Positions 32,901-40,698 of a stretch of 40,894 nt of DNA are shown piece by piece. The stretch is taken from the NCBI GenBank assembly GCA_037129475.1, contig JBAXUY010000013.1, forward strand, positions 1 through 40,894, written 5' to 3'. The notes below the pieces were generated by a model. That model was not told where the DNA came from. It saw nothing but the letters and a program-made list of their open reading frames with translations, and searched no databases. The DNA is from RGVT01 sp037129475 (GTDB lineage Bacteria; Planctomycetota; Planctomycetia; Pirellulales; UBA1268). Within the stretch, counting starts at the first letter, position 1; each line of letters begins with the position of its first letter. The position numbers and the translations under genes are program-made.

Positions 32901-35900
32901 CTCCGCTGGACGGCTGACTGCGACGCCCGTCGTCTCCGGGTCAGCGGGGGGCGTCCTGTCGCTCGGAGGCAATGAGACGGCCGGCTCGATCGCGGGCAGC
33001 TTCGGCGTTACCACCAACGGCGGCACGCTGACGGCCGGTGGCGACAACTCGAGCACGACGTTCGCCGGCGTGATCTCCGGCTCCGGTGGATTGAGCAAGG
33101 CCGGCAGCGGCGTGCTCATCGTTTCATCGAGCCAGACGTACACCGGCGATACGACCGTGAGCGCCGGAACGCTGCAGATCGGTAGCGGCGCAGCGGCTGG
33201 TGGCCTCGCTGGCAACGTGGTCAACAACGCCACTCTCGCGTTCTCGTCATCGGTCGCGCAGTCGCTCGCTGGCAGCATCTCCGGCAATGGCAGCGTCACG
33301 AAGTCGGGCACAGGCACGCTCGCGCTGGCGGGGGCGAACACGTTTTCGGGCGGGCTGACCATCAACGACGGCGTCGTCTCCGTCGCCGCAGCTGCGAATC
33401 TTTCGACGAGCGGCTCGATTGCCGTCAACGGCGGCGGCCGGCTGACATTCGCCGGGTCCGACACCTTCGGTGGTGCCGGCCAGTCGCTCGTGCTCTCTGC
33501 CACGCAGTCGGCTACCCCGATCGTGAGCGTTGCCAGCGGCGTCGCGGCGACGTTTCTCGGCAACGTCGCGCTCGCGTCCGGCACGAACCGCATCGAGCCG
33601 GTCAACGCCGCCGGGTCGCTGACCCTTTCCGGCAACGTCACCGGCTCGGGCTCGCTCCTCAAGGCTGCTGCGGGCAACCTGATCCTCTCCGGCACCGGCA
33701 ACGCCGGCACCTGGGGCACCCAGGTGGGCAACGGGACGCTCACGGTGAACGCGGGTTCGGCCCTTGGTTCAGGCGACCTCGTCATGAACCAGACCTCGAC
33801 GAACAACGCCACTCTCGCTCTCAACGAGAGCGTGAGCGTGGGCAACCTGTCGAGCCAGTACAGCGGCACTGGCAACAACTCGATCACGATCGCCGCCGGC
33901 AAGACGCTCGCCGTCACGCAGACGGTCAGCGGCACGTTCGGCGCCGGCGGCCCCAGCGGCAAGACCTCATCGATTGGCGGCGACGGCGGTTTCACGAAGG
34001 CGGGGAACGCCACGCTCACGCTCGCCGGTGGCAACACCTACGCGGGCCCGACCAGCGTGTCGGCCGGCACGCTCGCCACGACGGCTGCCAACGCGGTCTC
34101 GGGCAACGTCACTGTCGCCAGCAATGCCACGCTCGCCCTCGGCGCGGCCCAGACGTTCACGTCGCTGTCCGGTAATGGGACGTTGGCGGCCGGCAGCAGC
34201 GCCATGACGTTCAACACGGCCTCCGACAGCACGTTCGGCGGCAACGTCACGGGCAGTGGCTCGGCCTCTCTCACCAAGTCGGGCAACGCCACGATGAACT
34301 TCACCGGCGACACGTCCGGCTATGCCGGGTCGGTGACCGTACTCGCCGGCAAGCTCACCGGCATCGGCATCGGCAGTTCGGGCACGGTGTCCGTCCAGGG
34401 CGGCGGGTTCTACGCCGCCCCGGGCAGCACCGTCCAGAACGCCTTCACGATCGGCACAGCTGATTCCCAGACCGTGATCTACTCGCAAAACTTCAACTCG
34501 ATCGGCAGCGGCCTGCCGACGGGCTGGGCGGTATATACCGCGGCAACTGGTTCGTCGGTCGGCACCGCCGCGTCGTTCACCACGGCTGCGACAGCCTGGT
34601 CCACGTCTACGGGCGGGTTTTACAACTACGCGTCCACGGCTGGGCTGACATCCGCGTCCAATTCGACGGACCAGTCGAACTCGACGAATCGGGCACCCGG
34701 AATGAAGCAAACCGGGAGCTTCGGTGACCCGGGCGCGGCGTTCAACTACGCCTTCTCCACGACGGGAACGACCGTCTCCTCGATCTCGTTCGACATGCTG
34801 CAGCTCGATTCCCAGCCGAGATCCACGACCTGGAGCATCCAGTATGGGATCGGCGCTTCCCCCACCTCGTTCACGGAACTCGGCACCTACACGGATCCGG
34901 GCTCGTGGGGCTCGACGACGCTGACGTTCGGGACTGCGGCGTTCGGTACCTCTCTCAACAACCAGCCGAACGTCGTCTTTAGGGTCGCGGCCATCGCGGG
35001 CTCCATCGGCTCCAATAACCGTGACGCCACGGCGATCGACAACTTCCAGTTGTTTTCGTCGAGCGGGGCTTCCGGCTCGGGAACTCTCGGGATCGATACC
35101 GCTGGCGCGACGACGTTCTCCGGGAACATCGTCAACAACAACGTCGCCACGCTCACCGCGGTCGCGGGTGGCACTGCCACGTTCTCCGGCATCATCAGCG
35201 GCGCCGGCTCGTTCACGAAGACTGGCGACGGCACCGTGATCATCTCCGGCTCGAACTCGTACGGCGGCGGCACGACGGTCTCGGCCGGCACGCTCCAGGC
35301 CGGCAACGCTTATGCGTTCGGCACCGGGGCGATCGTGCTCTCCAACGGCGCCACGCTCAACCTCAGCAACCTGTTGGTGGGCAACTCCATCACCAACAAC
35401 GGCGGCACGCTCCTGAACGCGGTCATCTCCGGCTCCTCGACGGCCACCACCTCGAGCGGCAGCTCGAGCTTCAATGACGTCAGCGGCAACGTCGTGGCGA
35501 CCGGCTCGAGCACGACGGTGACCCTCGGCGGCACGGTGTCGGGCTCGATCTCCGCGACGGCCGGCAGCACCGCCACGGTCACGGGCAACCTCGCCTCGGG
35601 CGGCTCGGTGACGGTGGGTGCCGGCAGCACGCTCAACGCTGTGAACGGCAGCTCGTTCGCAGCCGGCTCGACGGTCGCCAACAACGGCTCCTTCGCCGTC
35701 AACACCTCGGGCGGCACGATCGGCATCGCCTCCACGCTCTCTGGCACCGGCGGCCTGCAAGTGGCCGGCGGCGGCATCGTGCAGATCACCGGCACGAGCG
35801 CAGGCTTCACGGGCCTGACGACCGTGTCGAACACCGGCTCCCAGCTCGTCGTGAACGGCGTGGTCGGCTCGAACATCGCGATCGGCTCGGGTGCCTTGCT

Positions 35901-36486
35901 TGGCGGCTCGGGCTCGGTCGGGGCCCTCTCCGGTGCCGGCCAGGTCGGCCCTGGCAACTCCCCCGGCATCCTCACGGCCACCTCGTTCGACGGCACAGGC
36001 GGCCTCGATGCCACGTTCGAGATCACGGCCTTGAACCCTGTCTACAACCTCCCGTCCGCCAGCCTCAACGACGTCCTGCGGCTCACGAGCGGCACGCCGT
36101 TCACGAGCAACCTCAATAGCGGCAACGTGATCGACGTCTACTTCGACTCGGTCGCCCAGGGCACCTACGAGGCGGGCTTCTTCACGATCATCTCGGCGAG
36201 TGAACTGCTCACCAAGGTGCAAGGTGCCACCTGGAACTTCTGGGGCAAGGATGCAAACGGCACGCAGAACTTTGGCGGCAACACCTACAAAAATGTGCTG
36301 TCCTTCGCGGGCATCACGGGCGTGAACGTCACGACTGTCGCCAGCACGGCCAACTTCGGCAGCGGCAACGTGACGGGCAGTGTGACGCAATTCGTCGTCG
36401 TCCCCGAGCCTTCGTCGCTCGCACTCGCCGGCCTCGGCGTGGCCTTTGCCGGCTACGCCGCCTGGAAGCGCCGGCGGGCCGGCTGA
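29989..36486 (+). CDS. Giant (2165-aa) composite beta-repeat PEP-CTERM protein
   Basis: I prefer the ATG at 29989: AAGGAGG lies six bases upstream and the signal peptide (ending ASAQ) starts there. An in-frame ATG at 29923 is possible. At least eight autotransporter-type beta-strand repeats are visible, for example GLSKAGSGVLIVSSSQTYTG and SFTKTGDGTVIISGSNSYGG. A PGNSPGTL/YNWQ module, normally near a C-terminus, sits in the interior (about 31700-32120) and a new DYTGATGNWS start follows, so the gene looks like two proteins joined. A jelly-roll-like domain (YSQNFNSIG to TAIDNFQLF, about 34480-35050) is nested in the second half. The end has PGNSPGILTATS, NDVLRLTS and VPEPSSLALAGLGVAFAGYA-AWKRRR. 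Codon use in the first kilobase differs from the rest. Predicted to be exported and anchored; an adhesin or coat role is only inferred. Confidence 0.85.
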   Translation: MDRHVSRFARTVATSLVSIAAMVWLPTPASAQTTYFTGTGSTGQWMTNRWSTTDGGSYNGAFGNAGVASFTSGSYTFTGFGTGTTGNITLANNVIVNFSGGAGTLATGGAVRTISVGSNAWIDFGSTQSFSTAAGTGFIKNGSGMLALSGIAYTGGFTLNAGEVILRGVNAMGAGGALTLNGGIVSSNATRSLTGKYSGGITVGGNVQFGNTPSAANNNLASASANLTFDNAMALGAANRTLTLGNLGTTTFGGVISNTSGGITFAAASGAEATVASNGRFEITGTANTFTGDLTFTGAEVRFANDGSLGNSANNIVINGGRFGIFSGTSFTVASSRSITVGDAAGTSISTAGSGTLTYNGVIANISGTTGSWAKQGGGTLALGGQSTYTGSTNISNGVLRLTTGSNRLPTTTVVSLGQAASTNVGTLDLNGQNQEIAGLASVTGSSATSSTNTVTSAGAATLTINVGSGTYTYSDATAANSGVISGALSVVKQGAGKQIFGGANTYTGTTAVTAGLLQINGAQTGNGAVTVTGGELKVNGSLGTSTVTLSGGLLSGSGTVGAVTVNSGATIAPGNSPGTLNTGNVTFAGGGNYNWQLFDATGSAGTAWDLISSSGSLSITADSGNKFNVNLWTLSGISPDTNGNASNFNQTSNYSWTVARFGSTITGFSNDLFNIVTGSSNGTGGFANSFGGTFSLAVVSGTNLNLVYTAPALAAYDYTGATGNWSTSSNWATNVVPTGTAALTFSGAGGTSTNDSTLSALTGLTFTGSATGAYTVAGSGVALGAAGVVNSGTFANTVSLPLTLAAASKLDAAAGSLAVTGTLDTAGYALTLQGANAISIAAVSGTGSLLKIGGGTATLAGAVASPNVSVSGGSLTLGAANRLADTAAVTASGSGTLDLGGFTDTVGSFTISSNATLANGTLTAGTYSLGGGTISGNLGAGTVNVTAATTVNGSLAAGTVNVNSGTLALGSAGRLTATPVVSGSAGGVLSLGGNETAGSIAGSFGVTTNGGTLTAGGDNSSTTFAGVISGSGGLSKAGSGVLIVSSSQTYTGDTTVSAGTLQIGSGAAAGGLAGNVVNNATLAFSSSVAQSLAGSISGNGSVTKSGTGTLALAGANTFSGGLTINDGVVSVAAAANLSTSGSIAVNGGGRLTFAGSDTFGGAGQSLVLSATQSATPIVSVASGVAATFLGNVALASGTNRIEPVNAAGSLTLSGNVTGSGSLLKAAAGNLILSGTGNAGTWGTQVGNGTLTVNAGSALGSGDLVMNQTSTNNATLALNESVSVGNLSSQYSGTGNNSITIAAGKTLAVTQTVSGTFGAGGPSGKTSSIGGDGGFTKAGNATLTLAGGNTYAGPTSVSAGTLATTAANAVSGNVTVASNATLALGAAQTFTSLSGNGTLAAGSSAMTFNTASDSTFGGNVTGSGSASLTKSGNATMNFTGDTSGYAGSVTVLAGKLTGIGIGSSGTVSVQGGGFYAAPGSTVQNAFTIGTADSQTVIYSQNFNSIGSGLPTGWAVYTAATGSSVGTAASFTTAATAWSTSTGGFYNYASTAGLTSASNSTDQSNSTNRAPGMKQTGSFGDPGAAFNYAFSTTGTTVSSISFDMLQLDSQPRSTTWSIQYGIGASPTSFTELGTYTDPGSWGSTTLTFGTAAFGTSLNNQPNVVFRVAAIAGSIGSNNRDATAIDNFQLFSSSGASGSGTLGIDTAGATTFSGNIVNNNVATLTAVAGGTATFSGIISGAGSFTKTGDGTVIISGSNSYGGGTTVSAGTLQAGNAYAFGTGAIVLSNGATLNLSNLLVGNSITNNGGTLLNAVISGSSTATTSSGSSSFNDVSGNVVATGSSTTVTLGGTVSGSISATAGSTATVTGNLASGGSVTVGAGSTLNAVNGSSFAAGSTVANNGSFAVNTSGGTIGIASTLSGTGGLQVAGGGIVQITGTSAGFTGLTTVSNTGSQLVVNGVVGSNIAIGSGALLGGSGSVGALSGAGQVGPGNSPGILTATSFDGTGGLDATFEITALNPVYNLPSASLNDVLRLTSGTPFTSNLNSGNVIDVYFDSVAQGTYEAGFFTIISASELLTKVQGATWNFWGKDANGTQNFGGNTYKNVLSFAGITGVNVTTVASTANFGSGNVTGSVTQFVVVPEPSSLALAGLGVAFAGYAAWKRRRAG

Positions 36487-36560
36487 CAATCGCGGTGCCA
36501 CAAGCCGCATCGATCTGACCACGGCGCCGCCTCTCGATCCCCCGAGGCGCGTGCCACTGG

Positions 36561-36595
36561 CCCCGGCCCGGTCGCCCAACCAGGCCGGGGTTTTT
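36561..36595 (+). terminator. Intrinsic terminator of the 2165-aa gene
   Basis: CCCCGGCC and GGCCGGGG are perfect 8-bp arms with a 14-nt loop, followed at once by TTTTT. It lies 75 nt after the stop. It is the clearest intrinsic terminator in the window. Confidence 0.85.
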
Positions 36596-36616
36596 GCTGC
36601 GCCCGGCGCGAAAAAG

Positions 36617-36670
36617 TTCACCGATTTCTCGTCGGACGCTGAAAAATCTTTCATATTCATTCGGCATGCT
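36617..36670 (+). promoter_or_regulatory. Four phased units plus -10 before the minimal PEP-CTERM gene
   Basis: TTCAC, CTCGT, CTGAA and TTCAT begin at 36617, 36628, 36639 and 36650, all 11 nt apart with A/T-rich spacers. CATGCT (36665-36670) begins 15 nt after the last unit. Predicted leader about 50 nt. Confidence 0.5.
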
Positions 36671-36728
36671 CCCACCACCGCGGCACGAGCGCAGCGAGCT
36701 CGCGGGGAAACCATCAGGAGCACACACC

Positions 36729-37031
36729 ATGAGCACGGCACCGAGACTCTTCGCGACGACGTTTTTTTTGGCCACGCTGGCCGTGCTCGCGATCGTTGCC
36801 ACGATGCCCGCCGCCGACCTGCCACGGGCCCAGGAGCCGCGGCCTGACCGCCTCGCCGACGTTCCGCTCGATCGGCAGTCGACCACGAAAAACGTCCCCG
36901 AGCCGAGCTTGGTCGTGATCGCCGCGGCCGTCGCCGCGATGGAGGGGTGGTCGATCTGGAAGCGGCGCCGCCGGGCCGCTCATCCAAATCTCATCGGAAC
37001 CGGCGCTGTCGGCGGCCGATCTTCCGGGTAG
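36729..37031 (+). CDS. Minimal PEP-CTERM protein, 100 aa
   Basis: A very short sorted protein. Residues 8-26 are hydrophobic (FATTFFLATLAVLAIVAT) and act as a signal peptide or membrane anchor. About 30 polar residues follow (ADLPRAQEPRPDRLADVPLD and on). Then comes NVPEPSLVVIAAAVAAMEGW with SIWKRRRRA, a good PEP-CTERM signal. About 20 residues trail after the arginines. AGGAG lies eight bases before the ATG. After processing, only a peptide of about 30-40 residues would remain outside, so it is either a tiny surface peptide or a degenerate remnant of a larger PEP-CTERM gene. Its own promoter array and ribosome-binding site favour a working gene. It lies 47 nt upstream of the phosphoesterase gene and is probably cotranscribed. 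Confidence 0.65.
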   Translation: MSTAPRLFATTFFLATLAVLAIVATMPAADLPRAQEPRPDRLADVPLDRQSTTKNVPEPSLVVIAAAVAAMEGWSIWKRRRRAAHPNLIGTGAVGGRSSG

Positions 37032-37078
37032 CCTCGCAGCGCTCGAGATCAACGGCACGTCGCAAGGAGGCGCCGCGC

Positions 37079-37849
37079 ATGAGGGTTCGCTCGCTGTTCA
37101 TCTCCGACGTGCACCTCGGCTGCGGGTTCTCCCGTTCCCGCGAGCTCTTCGACTTTCTCGGCCACTTCGAGCCCGACAGGCTCTATCTCGTCGGCGACAT
37201 CGTGGACGGCTGGAAGTTGAAGCGCAATTTCGTCTGGAACGACACGGCCAGCTTCGTCGTGCGGCGGATTCTCGGCATGCTCAAGCGGGGCACACGCGTG
37301 TTTTATGTCACGGGCAACCACGACGAGTTTCTGCGGGCCTTCTCGCCCCATACCTTCGGCCACATGGAGCTCGCTGATCAGTTTGTCTACGTCACCGCGA
37401 CGGGCCGCCGGCTGCTCGTGATCCATGGAGACTGCTTCGACCACCTCACGAAGCACGCCCGCTGGGTCTACCACCTCGGCGACCACGCCTACACAGCGGC
37501 GCTCCACCTCAACGCCTGGATGAACGCCGCCCGCCGCTGGCTGGGCTATCCCTACTGGTCGTTCAGTTCGATGCTCAAGACGAAGGTGAAGACGGCCGTG
37601 AACTTCGTGAACGACTTCGAGCAGATGGTCGCCCGCTACACGCAGCAGCAGGGCTGCTCGGGGGTGATCTGCGGCCACATTCACGTGCCCGCGATCCGGA
37701 AGATCGGCGGTGTCGACTATTACAACTGTGGCGACTGGGTGGAGCACTGCTCGGCCCTCGTCGAGCACGTTGACGGCCGGATGGAACTGCTGGGGCCGGA
37801 GTCGGTTGCCACGCTCGCGGGCCCGCCGTCCTTGGCACGGTCGGCCTGA
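37079..37849 (+). CDS. LpxH-like (COG2908) metallophosphoesterase
   Basis: A 256-aa calcineurin-like phosphoesterase. Motifs in order: SDVHLG (9-14), GDIVDGW, GNHDEF, HGDCFD and CGHIHVP, giving the two-metal site. It resembles UDP-2,3-diacylglucosamine diphosphatase relatives, which act in lipid A synthesis at the inner membrane. The close COG2908 homologues in many non-model bacteria have no proven substrate. There is no signal peptide, so it should be cytoplasmic or membrane-peripheral. AAGGAGG lies eight bases before the ATG at 37079; the open frame upstream is part of the previous gene in another frame. Likely cotranscribed with the minimal PEP-CTERM gene. The substrate remains open. Confidence 0.87.
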   Translation: MRVRSLFISDVHLGCGFSRSRELFDFLGHFEPDRLYLVGDIVDGWKLKRNFVWNDTASFVVRRILGMLKRGTRVFYVTGNHDEFLRAFSPHTFGHMELADQFVYVTATGRRLLVIHGDCFDHLTKHARWVYHLGDHAYTAALHLNAWMNAARRWLGYPYWSFSSMLKTKVKTAVNFVNDFEQMVARYTQQQGCSGVICGHIHVPAIRKIGGVDYYNCGDWVEHCSALVEHVDGRMELLGPESVATLAGPPSLARSA

Positions 37850-37877
37850 ACGCAGCCCCAGTTGCGGGCTCTCGGCC

Positions 37878-37953
37878 CTCACGCAATCCTCACATTTTTC
37901 GCACGCGAAACCCTCGCGAGCCACACAATTTTCTCACGGTGTTTCTGTAGTCT
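37878..37953 (+). promoter_or_regulatory. Six-step 11-nt-phased array plus TAGTCT before the DUF1559 set
   Basis: Unit starts at 37878, 37889, 37900, 37911, 37922 and 37933 carry CTCAC, CTCAC, CGCAC, CCCTC, CACAC and CTCAC. Three are perfect CTCAC and the fourth position is a poor match. TAGTCT (37948-37953) begins 15 nt after the last unit. This is the longest array in the window; predicted leader about 65 nt. Confidence 0.65.
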
Positions 37954-38024
37954 TCGACGCGGCCACTGAGTGCCGGCGGACGGAGTTCCGCCCCCGCCTA
38001 CTTGCGACTTCGAAAGGAGCATCG

Positions 38025-39014
38025 ATGGTTCGCTCTCGATCCTCTCGCGGCTTCACCCTCGTGGAACTTCTAGTCGTGATCGCCATCATCGGCGTGCTCG
38101 TCGGCCTACTCCTGCCGGCGGTGCAAGCGGCGCGCGAGGCGGGCCGCCGTTCGTCGTGCCAAAATAACGCGAAGCAACTCGGCCTTGCCGGAGTCACCTA
38201 CCATGACGCGAAAAAAACTTTCCCGTCAGGCTACACCCAAGACAAGATAAGCGGGAGCTTTCAGGGCCATACAGTCTTCTATTTTTTGCTGCCCTTCATG
38301 GAGCAGCAGACGATATTCGACACGATGAGCGCCACGAATCCTCTCAACAACCGATCCGCCACCCCCGGCACCAAGGCGGCGGCCGCCATATCGACCCTGG
38401 TATGCGCCAGCGACCGGTTTCCTGAAGGCAATCCCCACCAATTTAGCGCGACGGAATGGTACGGCGTCACCACCTACCGCGCAAACGGTGGCAGTCGGCC
38501 GATTTTCGCCACGTCCTCGACGAACGACGGAGTTTTCATGGCGACCGGCACGTCATCCAGAGCGGCAGCGGGTGCTCCCGCTTGGATGCTTGTAAACGTG
38601 AAGCATGTCACCGACGGCACGAGCAAGACGATCATGTTCGGGGAGTCGTCGCACGTGGACGAAAATTTCAACACGTTCACGAAGGCTGGCTGGAACAGCG
38701 GCAGCACGATCAGCACATGGTCGCGGTGGTACCCTGCGGGCGGTGATTCAGGGCTGGGGAACATCATGTGCGGGGCATATTCTCCCATCAACTACACGAC
38801 ACCATGGGCGCATGGCCAGCCCGGTGCGCCCGGCTCATCGAGTGCATGGTACGACTATCAGGACCGACGCTTGAGCGCGATCGGAAGCAATCACCCTGGC
38901 GGGGCCGACGTGGTCTTTTGCGACGGCAGCGTCCGCTTTCTGAATGATTCGGTATCCCAGACCATGCTGTCGTATTACTGCGTGAGGAACGACAACCAGC
39001 TCATCACGGACTGA
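38025..39014 (+). CDS. DUF1559 prepilin-like protein (H-X9-DG)
   Basis: A 329-aa protein that begins with a short basic leader and RGFTLVELLVVIAIIGVLVG, then LLLPAVQAAREAGRRSSCQN. It ends with NHPGGADVVFCDGSVRF, the H-X9-DG signature. The ATG at 38025 follows AAAGGAGC. It should be cleaved by a prepilin peptidase and held in the inner membrane or built into a pseudopilus. Compared with the other two copies here it keeps all family landmarks but differs in the middle. It is followed after 29 nt by a lipoprotein gene and then another DUF1559 gene, a common planctomycete arrangement. The phased array upstream suggests shared regulation with the surface proteins. The biological role of the family is unknown. 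Confidence 0.9.
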   Translation: MVRSRSSRGFTLVELLVVIAIIGVLVGLLLPAVQAAREAGRRSSCQNNAKQLGLAGVTYHDAKKTFPSGYTQDKISGSFQGHTVFYFLLPFMEQQTIFDTMSATNPLNNRSATPGTKAAAAISTLVCASDRFPEGNPHQFSATEWYGVTTYRANGGSRPIFATSSTNDGVFMATGTSSRAAAGAPAWMLVNVKHVTDGTSKTIMFGESSHVDENFNTFTKAGWNSGSTISTWSRWYPAGGDSGLGNIMCGAYSPINYTTPWAHGQPGAPGSSSAWYDYQDRRLSAIGSNHPGGADVVFCDGSVRFLNDSVSQTMLSYYCVRNDNQLITD

Positions 39015-39043
39015 ACCTGTCTCCGTAACTCTGCAGAGCGCTG

Positions 39044-39475
39044 ATGAACTCACGCATTCTCCATCGGACCGCTGTTGTCCTGATCGCATTCATCCTGTTG
39101 CTGCATTCGGGTTGTGGCAAGCCGGTGAAACTCGTACCTGCGAAAGGCGTGGTCGTCATCAAGGGGAAGCCCGCGGCTGGCATTTCCGTCCAGTTTCTTC
39201 CGGAGCATGTCAAGGGCGAGCACCGACCGACATCGTTCGCGTTGACGGACGACGATGGAAACTTCGTCCTCACGACTTCCGACGGCAAGGACGGCGCAGT
39301 ACCTGGCCCGCACGTCGTGTTGCTCTCCGACACGCAGCAGGAGCGCCCGCCCCAGGGCGAAGTCGCCAGGACGAAGCCGCGGCTGTCAGGAAAACGCGCT
39401 ACGGTAGCCGGGGGCGTGCGTGTGACCGTGCCGGATTCTGCCGAGCCCATCGTCGTCAGCCTTGACGGAGATTGA
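39044..39475 (+). CDS. Small lipoprotein with carboxypeptidase-regulatory-like fold
   Basis: A 143-aa predicted lipoprotein. Residues 8-21 are hydrophobic and end in the lipobox LLHSGC (Cys24), so the mature protein should be lipid-anchored. The remaining 110 residues have the pattern of the carboxypeptidase-regulatory/transthyretin-like beta-sandwich lipoproteins of planctomycetes: GVVVIKGKPAAGISVQFLP, FALTDDDGNFVLTTSDGKDG and GPHVVLLSD. Such proteins are regularly encoded beside DUF1559 genes and may assist the pseudopilus, though this is not proven. The ribosome-binding site is weak, and the gene is 29 nt after the prepilin stop, which favours cotranscription. A strong hairpin begins one base after its stop. 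Confidence 0.8.
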   Translation: MNSRILHRTAVVLIAFILLLHSGCGKPVKLVPAKGVVVIKGKPAAGISVQFLPEHVKGEHRPTSFALTDDDGNFVLTTSDGKDGAVPGPHVVLLSDTQQERPPQGEVARTKPRLSGKRATVAGGVRVTVPDSAEPIVVSLDGD

Positions 39476-39476
39476 C

Positions 39477-39508
39477 GCAATCGGCGGCCGTCGGGCCGCC
39501 CAGATTGC
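39477..39508 (+). terminator. Strong GC-rich hairpin after the lipoprotein gene
   Basis: GCAATC-GGCGGCC pairs with GGCCGCC-(CA bulge)-GATTGC around a GTCG loop, a 13-bp stem. No T-run follows. It probably ends or attenuates the transcript, or protects its 3' end, between the lipoprotein and the next prepilin gene. Confidence 0.6.
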
Positions 39509-39516
39509 CCGCGGGG

Positions 39517-39544
39517 TTTCCGGAATCCTCGCGTTGGCTACACT
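39517..39544 (+). promoter_or_regulatory. Promoter-like pair before the last DUF1559 gene
   Basis: TTTCCG (39517-39522) and TACACT (39539-39544) are 16 nt apart, 53 nt before the ATG at 39598. Following the hairpin, this suggests that the last prepilin gene has its own promoter. No phased pentamer array is seen. Confidence 0.4.
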
Positions 39545-39597
39545 ATTGCCGCGGTCGGAACTCAGCCACCGCCTCTGCCGCTTCCCGAGGCGCATCC

Positions 39598-40656
39598 ATG
39601 CTTCAACCGCAGCCGCGGATAGCATCGCGAACGGGCTTTACGCTCGTCGAGTTGCTCGTCGTCATCGCCATCATCGGCGTGCTGATCGGGCTCCTTTTGC
39701 CCGCCGTGCAGGCCGCGCGTGAATCGGCCCGACGTTCGTCCTGCCAAAACAATCTCAAGCAGATTGGTCTGGCGATGGCGAACTACGCTTCCGCGAAGCG
39801 GCGATTTCCACCTGGCCAGTACAAGGACCCGTCGTTGTCCTCCACCGCCGGATCGAAGGCCATCGCGTGGAGCACCTTTTTTCTCGAGTATTTGGATCAA
39901 AAGGCTGTCGAGGCGACGTGGGATACACCGCCGTCGTCCAATCCGGCCACGCCTGCTCCGGATGGCAGGCTCTACCTCAAGGCCATCATGGGCAGTGTGT
40001 GGAACCAGAAGGCGACATCGACCGTCGTTCCGATGTACATCTGCCCCAGCGCATCACGCACGCATCCAACGCGGCTCCAAAGCCGCATCACGGATTTCGA
40101 CGGGACAGCGGGGCTCGACCCTTCCAAGTTCGAGGGCATGGGCTGCATCGATTACGCTGGGAATGGCGGCGCCACGAGCAATGCTCGTTATCCGCAACCG
40201 GATGGCAGCGTCTATACAGCAAGTTCTCTCGCCACCGGCGGAGTTCCAATTTCTACCGGCGTACTTGCAGACCAGACCGTCACAACGATGAATCACGGTG
40301 TTGCGGACCGGCAGATCACGGACGGGTTCTCCAAGACCCTTCTCATATGCGAGTTGAGCGGACGTGGGCTGACAGGAAGTGGGGTTTCGGGAAATCCGCG
40401 GGGCGCGTGGGCATCAGGCCAGAATTGCATCACGCTGGGGCCGACCACGGCCTCGATTCCGATCATCAACCCGCCGGCCTCTGCCTCGGCGTCGTGGCGC
40501 GACAGTGCGAACAACGCGATGTTTTCCGATCATCCCGGCGGTGCCCAGGTGTCGATGTGCGATGGTTCGACGCACTTCATCCAGGAATCGATCGACGAAA
40601 TAGTGCTCGTGCGACTCTCCACGAGGGCGAGTGCGGAGACAGCGACGCTGCCCTGA
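39598..40656 (+). CDS. DUF1559 prepilin-like protein (H-X9-DG)
   Basis: A 352-aa protein. The leader MLQPQPRIASRT precedes GFTLVELLVVIAIIGVLIG and LLLPAVQAARESARRSSCQN, the family start. DHPGGAQVSMCDGSTHF near the end is the H-X9-DG signature. I chose the ATG at 39598 because the prepilin leader begins there; sequence before it contains the hairpin and promoter-like pair and is not coding. No strong ribosome-binding site is seen. It is the third DUF1559 copy in the window and differs from the other two mainly in the central variable region. It should be processed by a prepilin peptidase; its role is unknown. Confidence 0.9.
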   Translation: MLQPQPRIASRTGFTLVELLVVIAIIGVLIGLLLPAVQAARESARRSSCQNNLKQIGLAMANYASAKRRFPPGQYKDPSLSSTAGSKAIAWSTFFLEYLDQKAVEATWDTPPSSNPATPAPDGRLYLKAIMGSVWNQKATSTVVPMYICPSASRTHPTRLQSRITDFDGTAGLDPSKFEGMGCIDYAGNGGATSNARYPQPDGSVYTASSLATGGVPISTGVLADQTVTTMNHGVADRQITDGFSKTLLICELSGRGLTGSGVSGNPRGAWASGQNCITLGPTTASIPIINPPASASASWRDSANNAMFSDHPGGAQVSMCDGSTHFIQESIDEIVLVRLSTRASAETATLP

Positions 40657-40673
40657 ACGACCTGCGACGCATC

Positions 40674-40689
40674 GGGCTCTCCCGAGCCC
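40674..40689 (+). terminator. Hairpin after the last DUF1559 gene
   Basis: GGGCTC and GAGCCC are perfect 6-bp arms around TCCC, 17 nt after the stop. No T-run follows, and the next gene begins ten bases later. Confidence 0.45.
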
Positions 40690-40698
40690 TCGCCTGGC

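Noticed and set aside
30400..36000. Many short similar DNA segments that could suggest a CRISPR array or tandem DNA repeats
   Set aside because: They encode degenerate beta-strand protein repeats of variable spacing and low DNA identity. There are no fixed repeat and spacer lengths and no cas genes.
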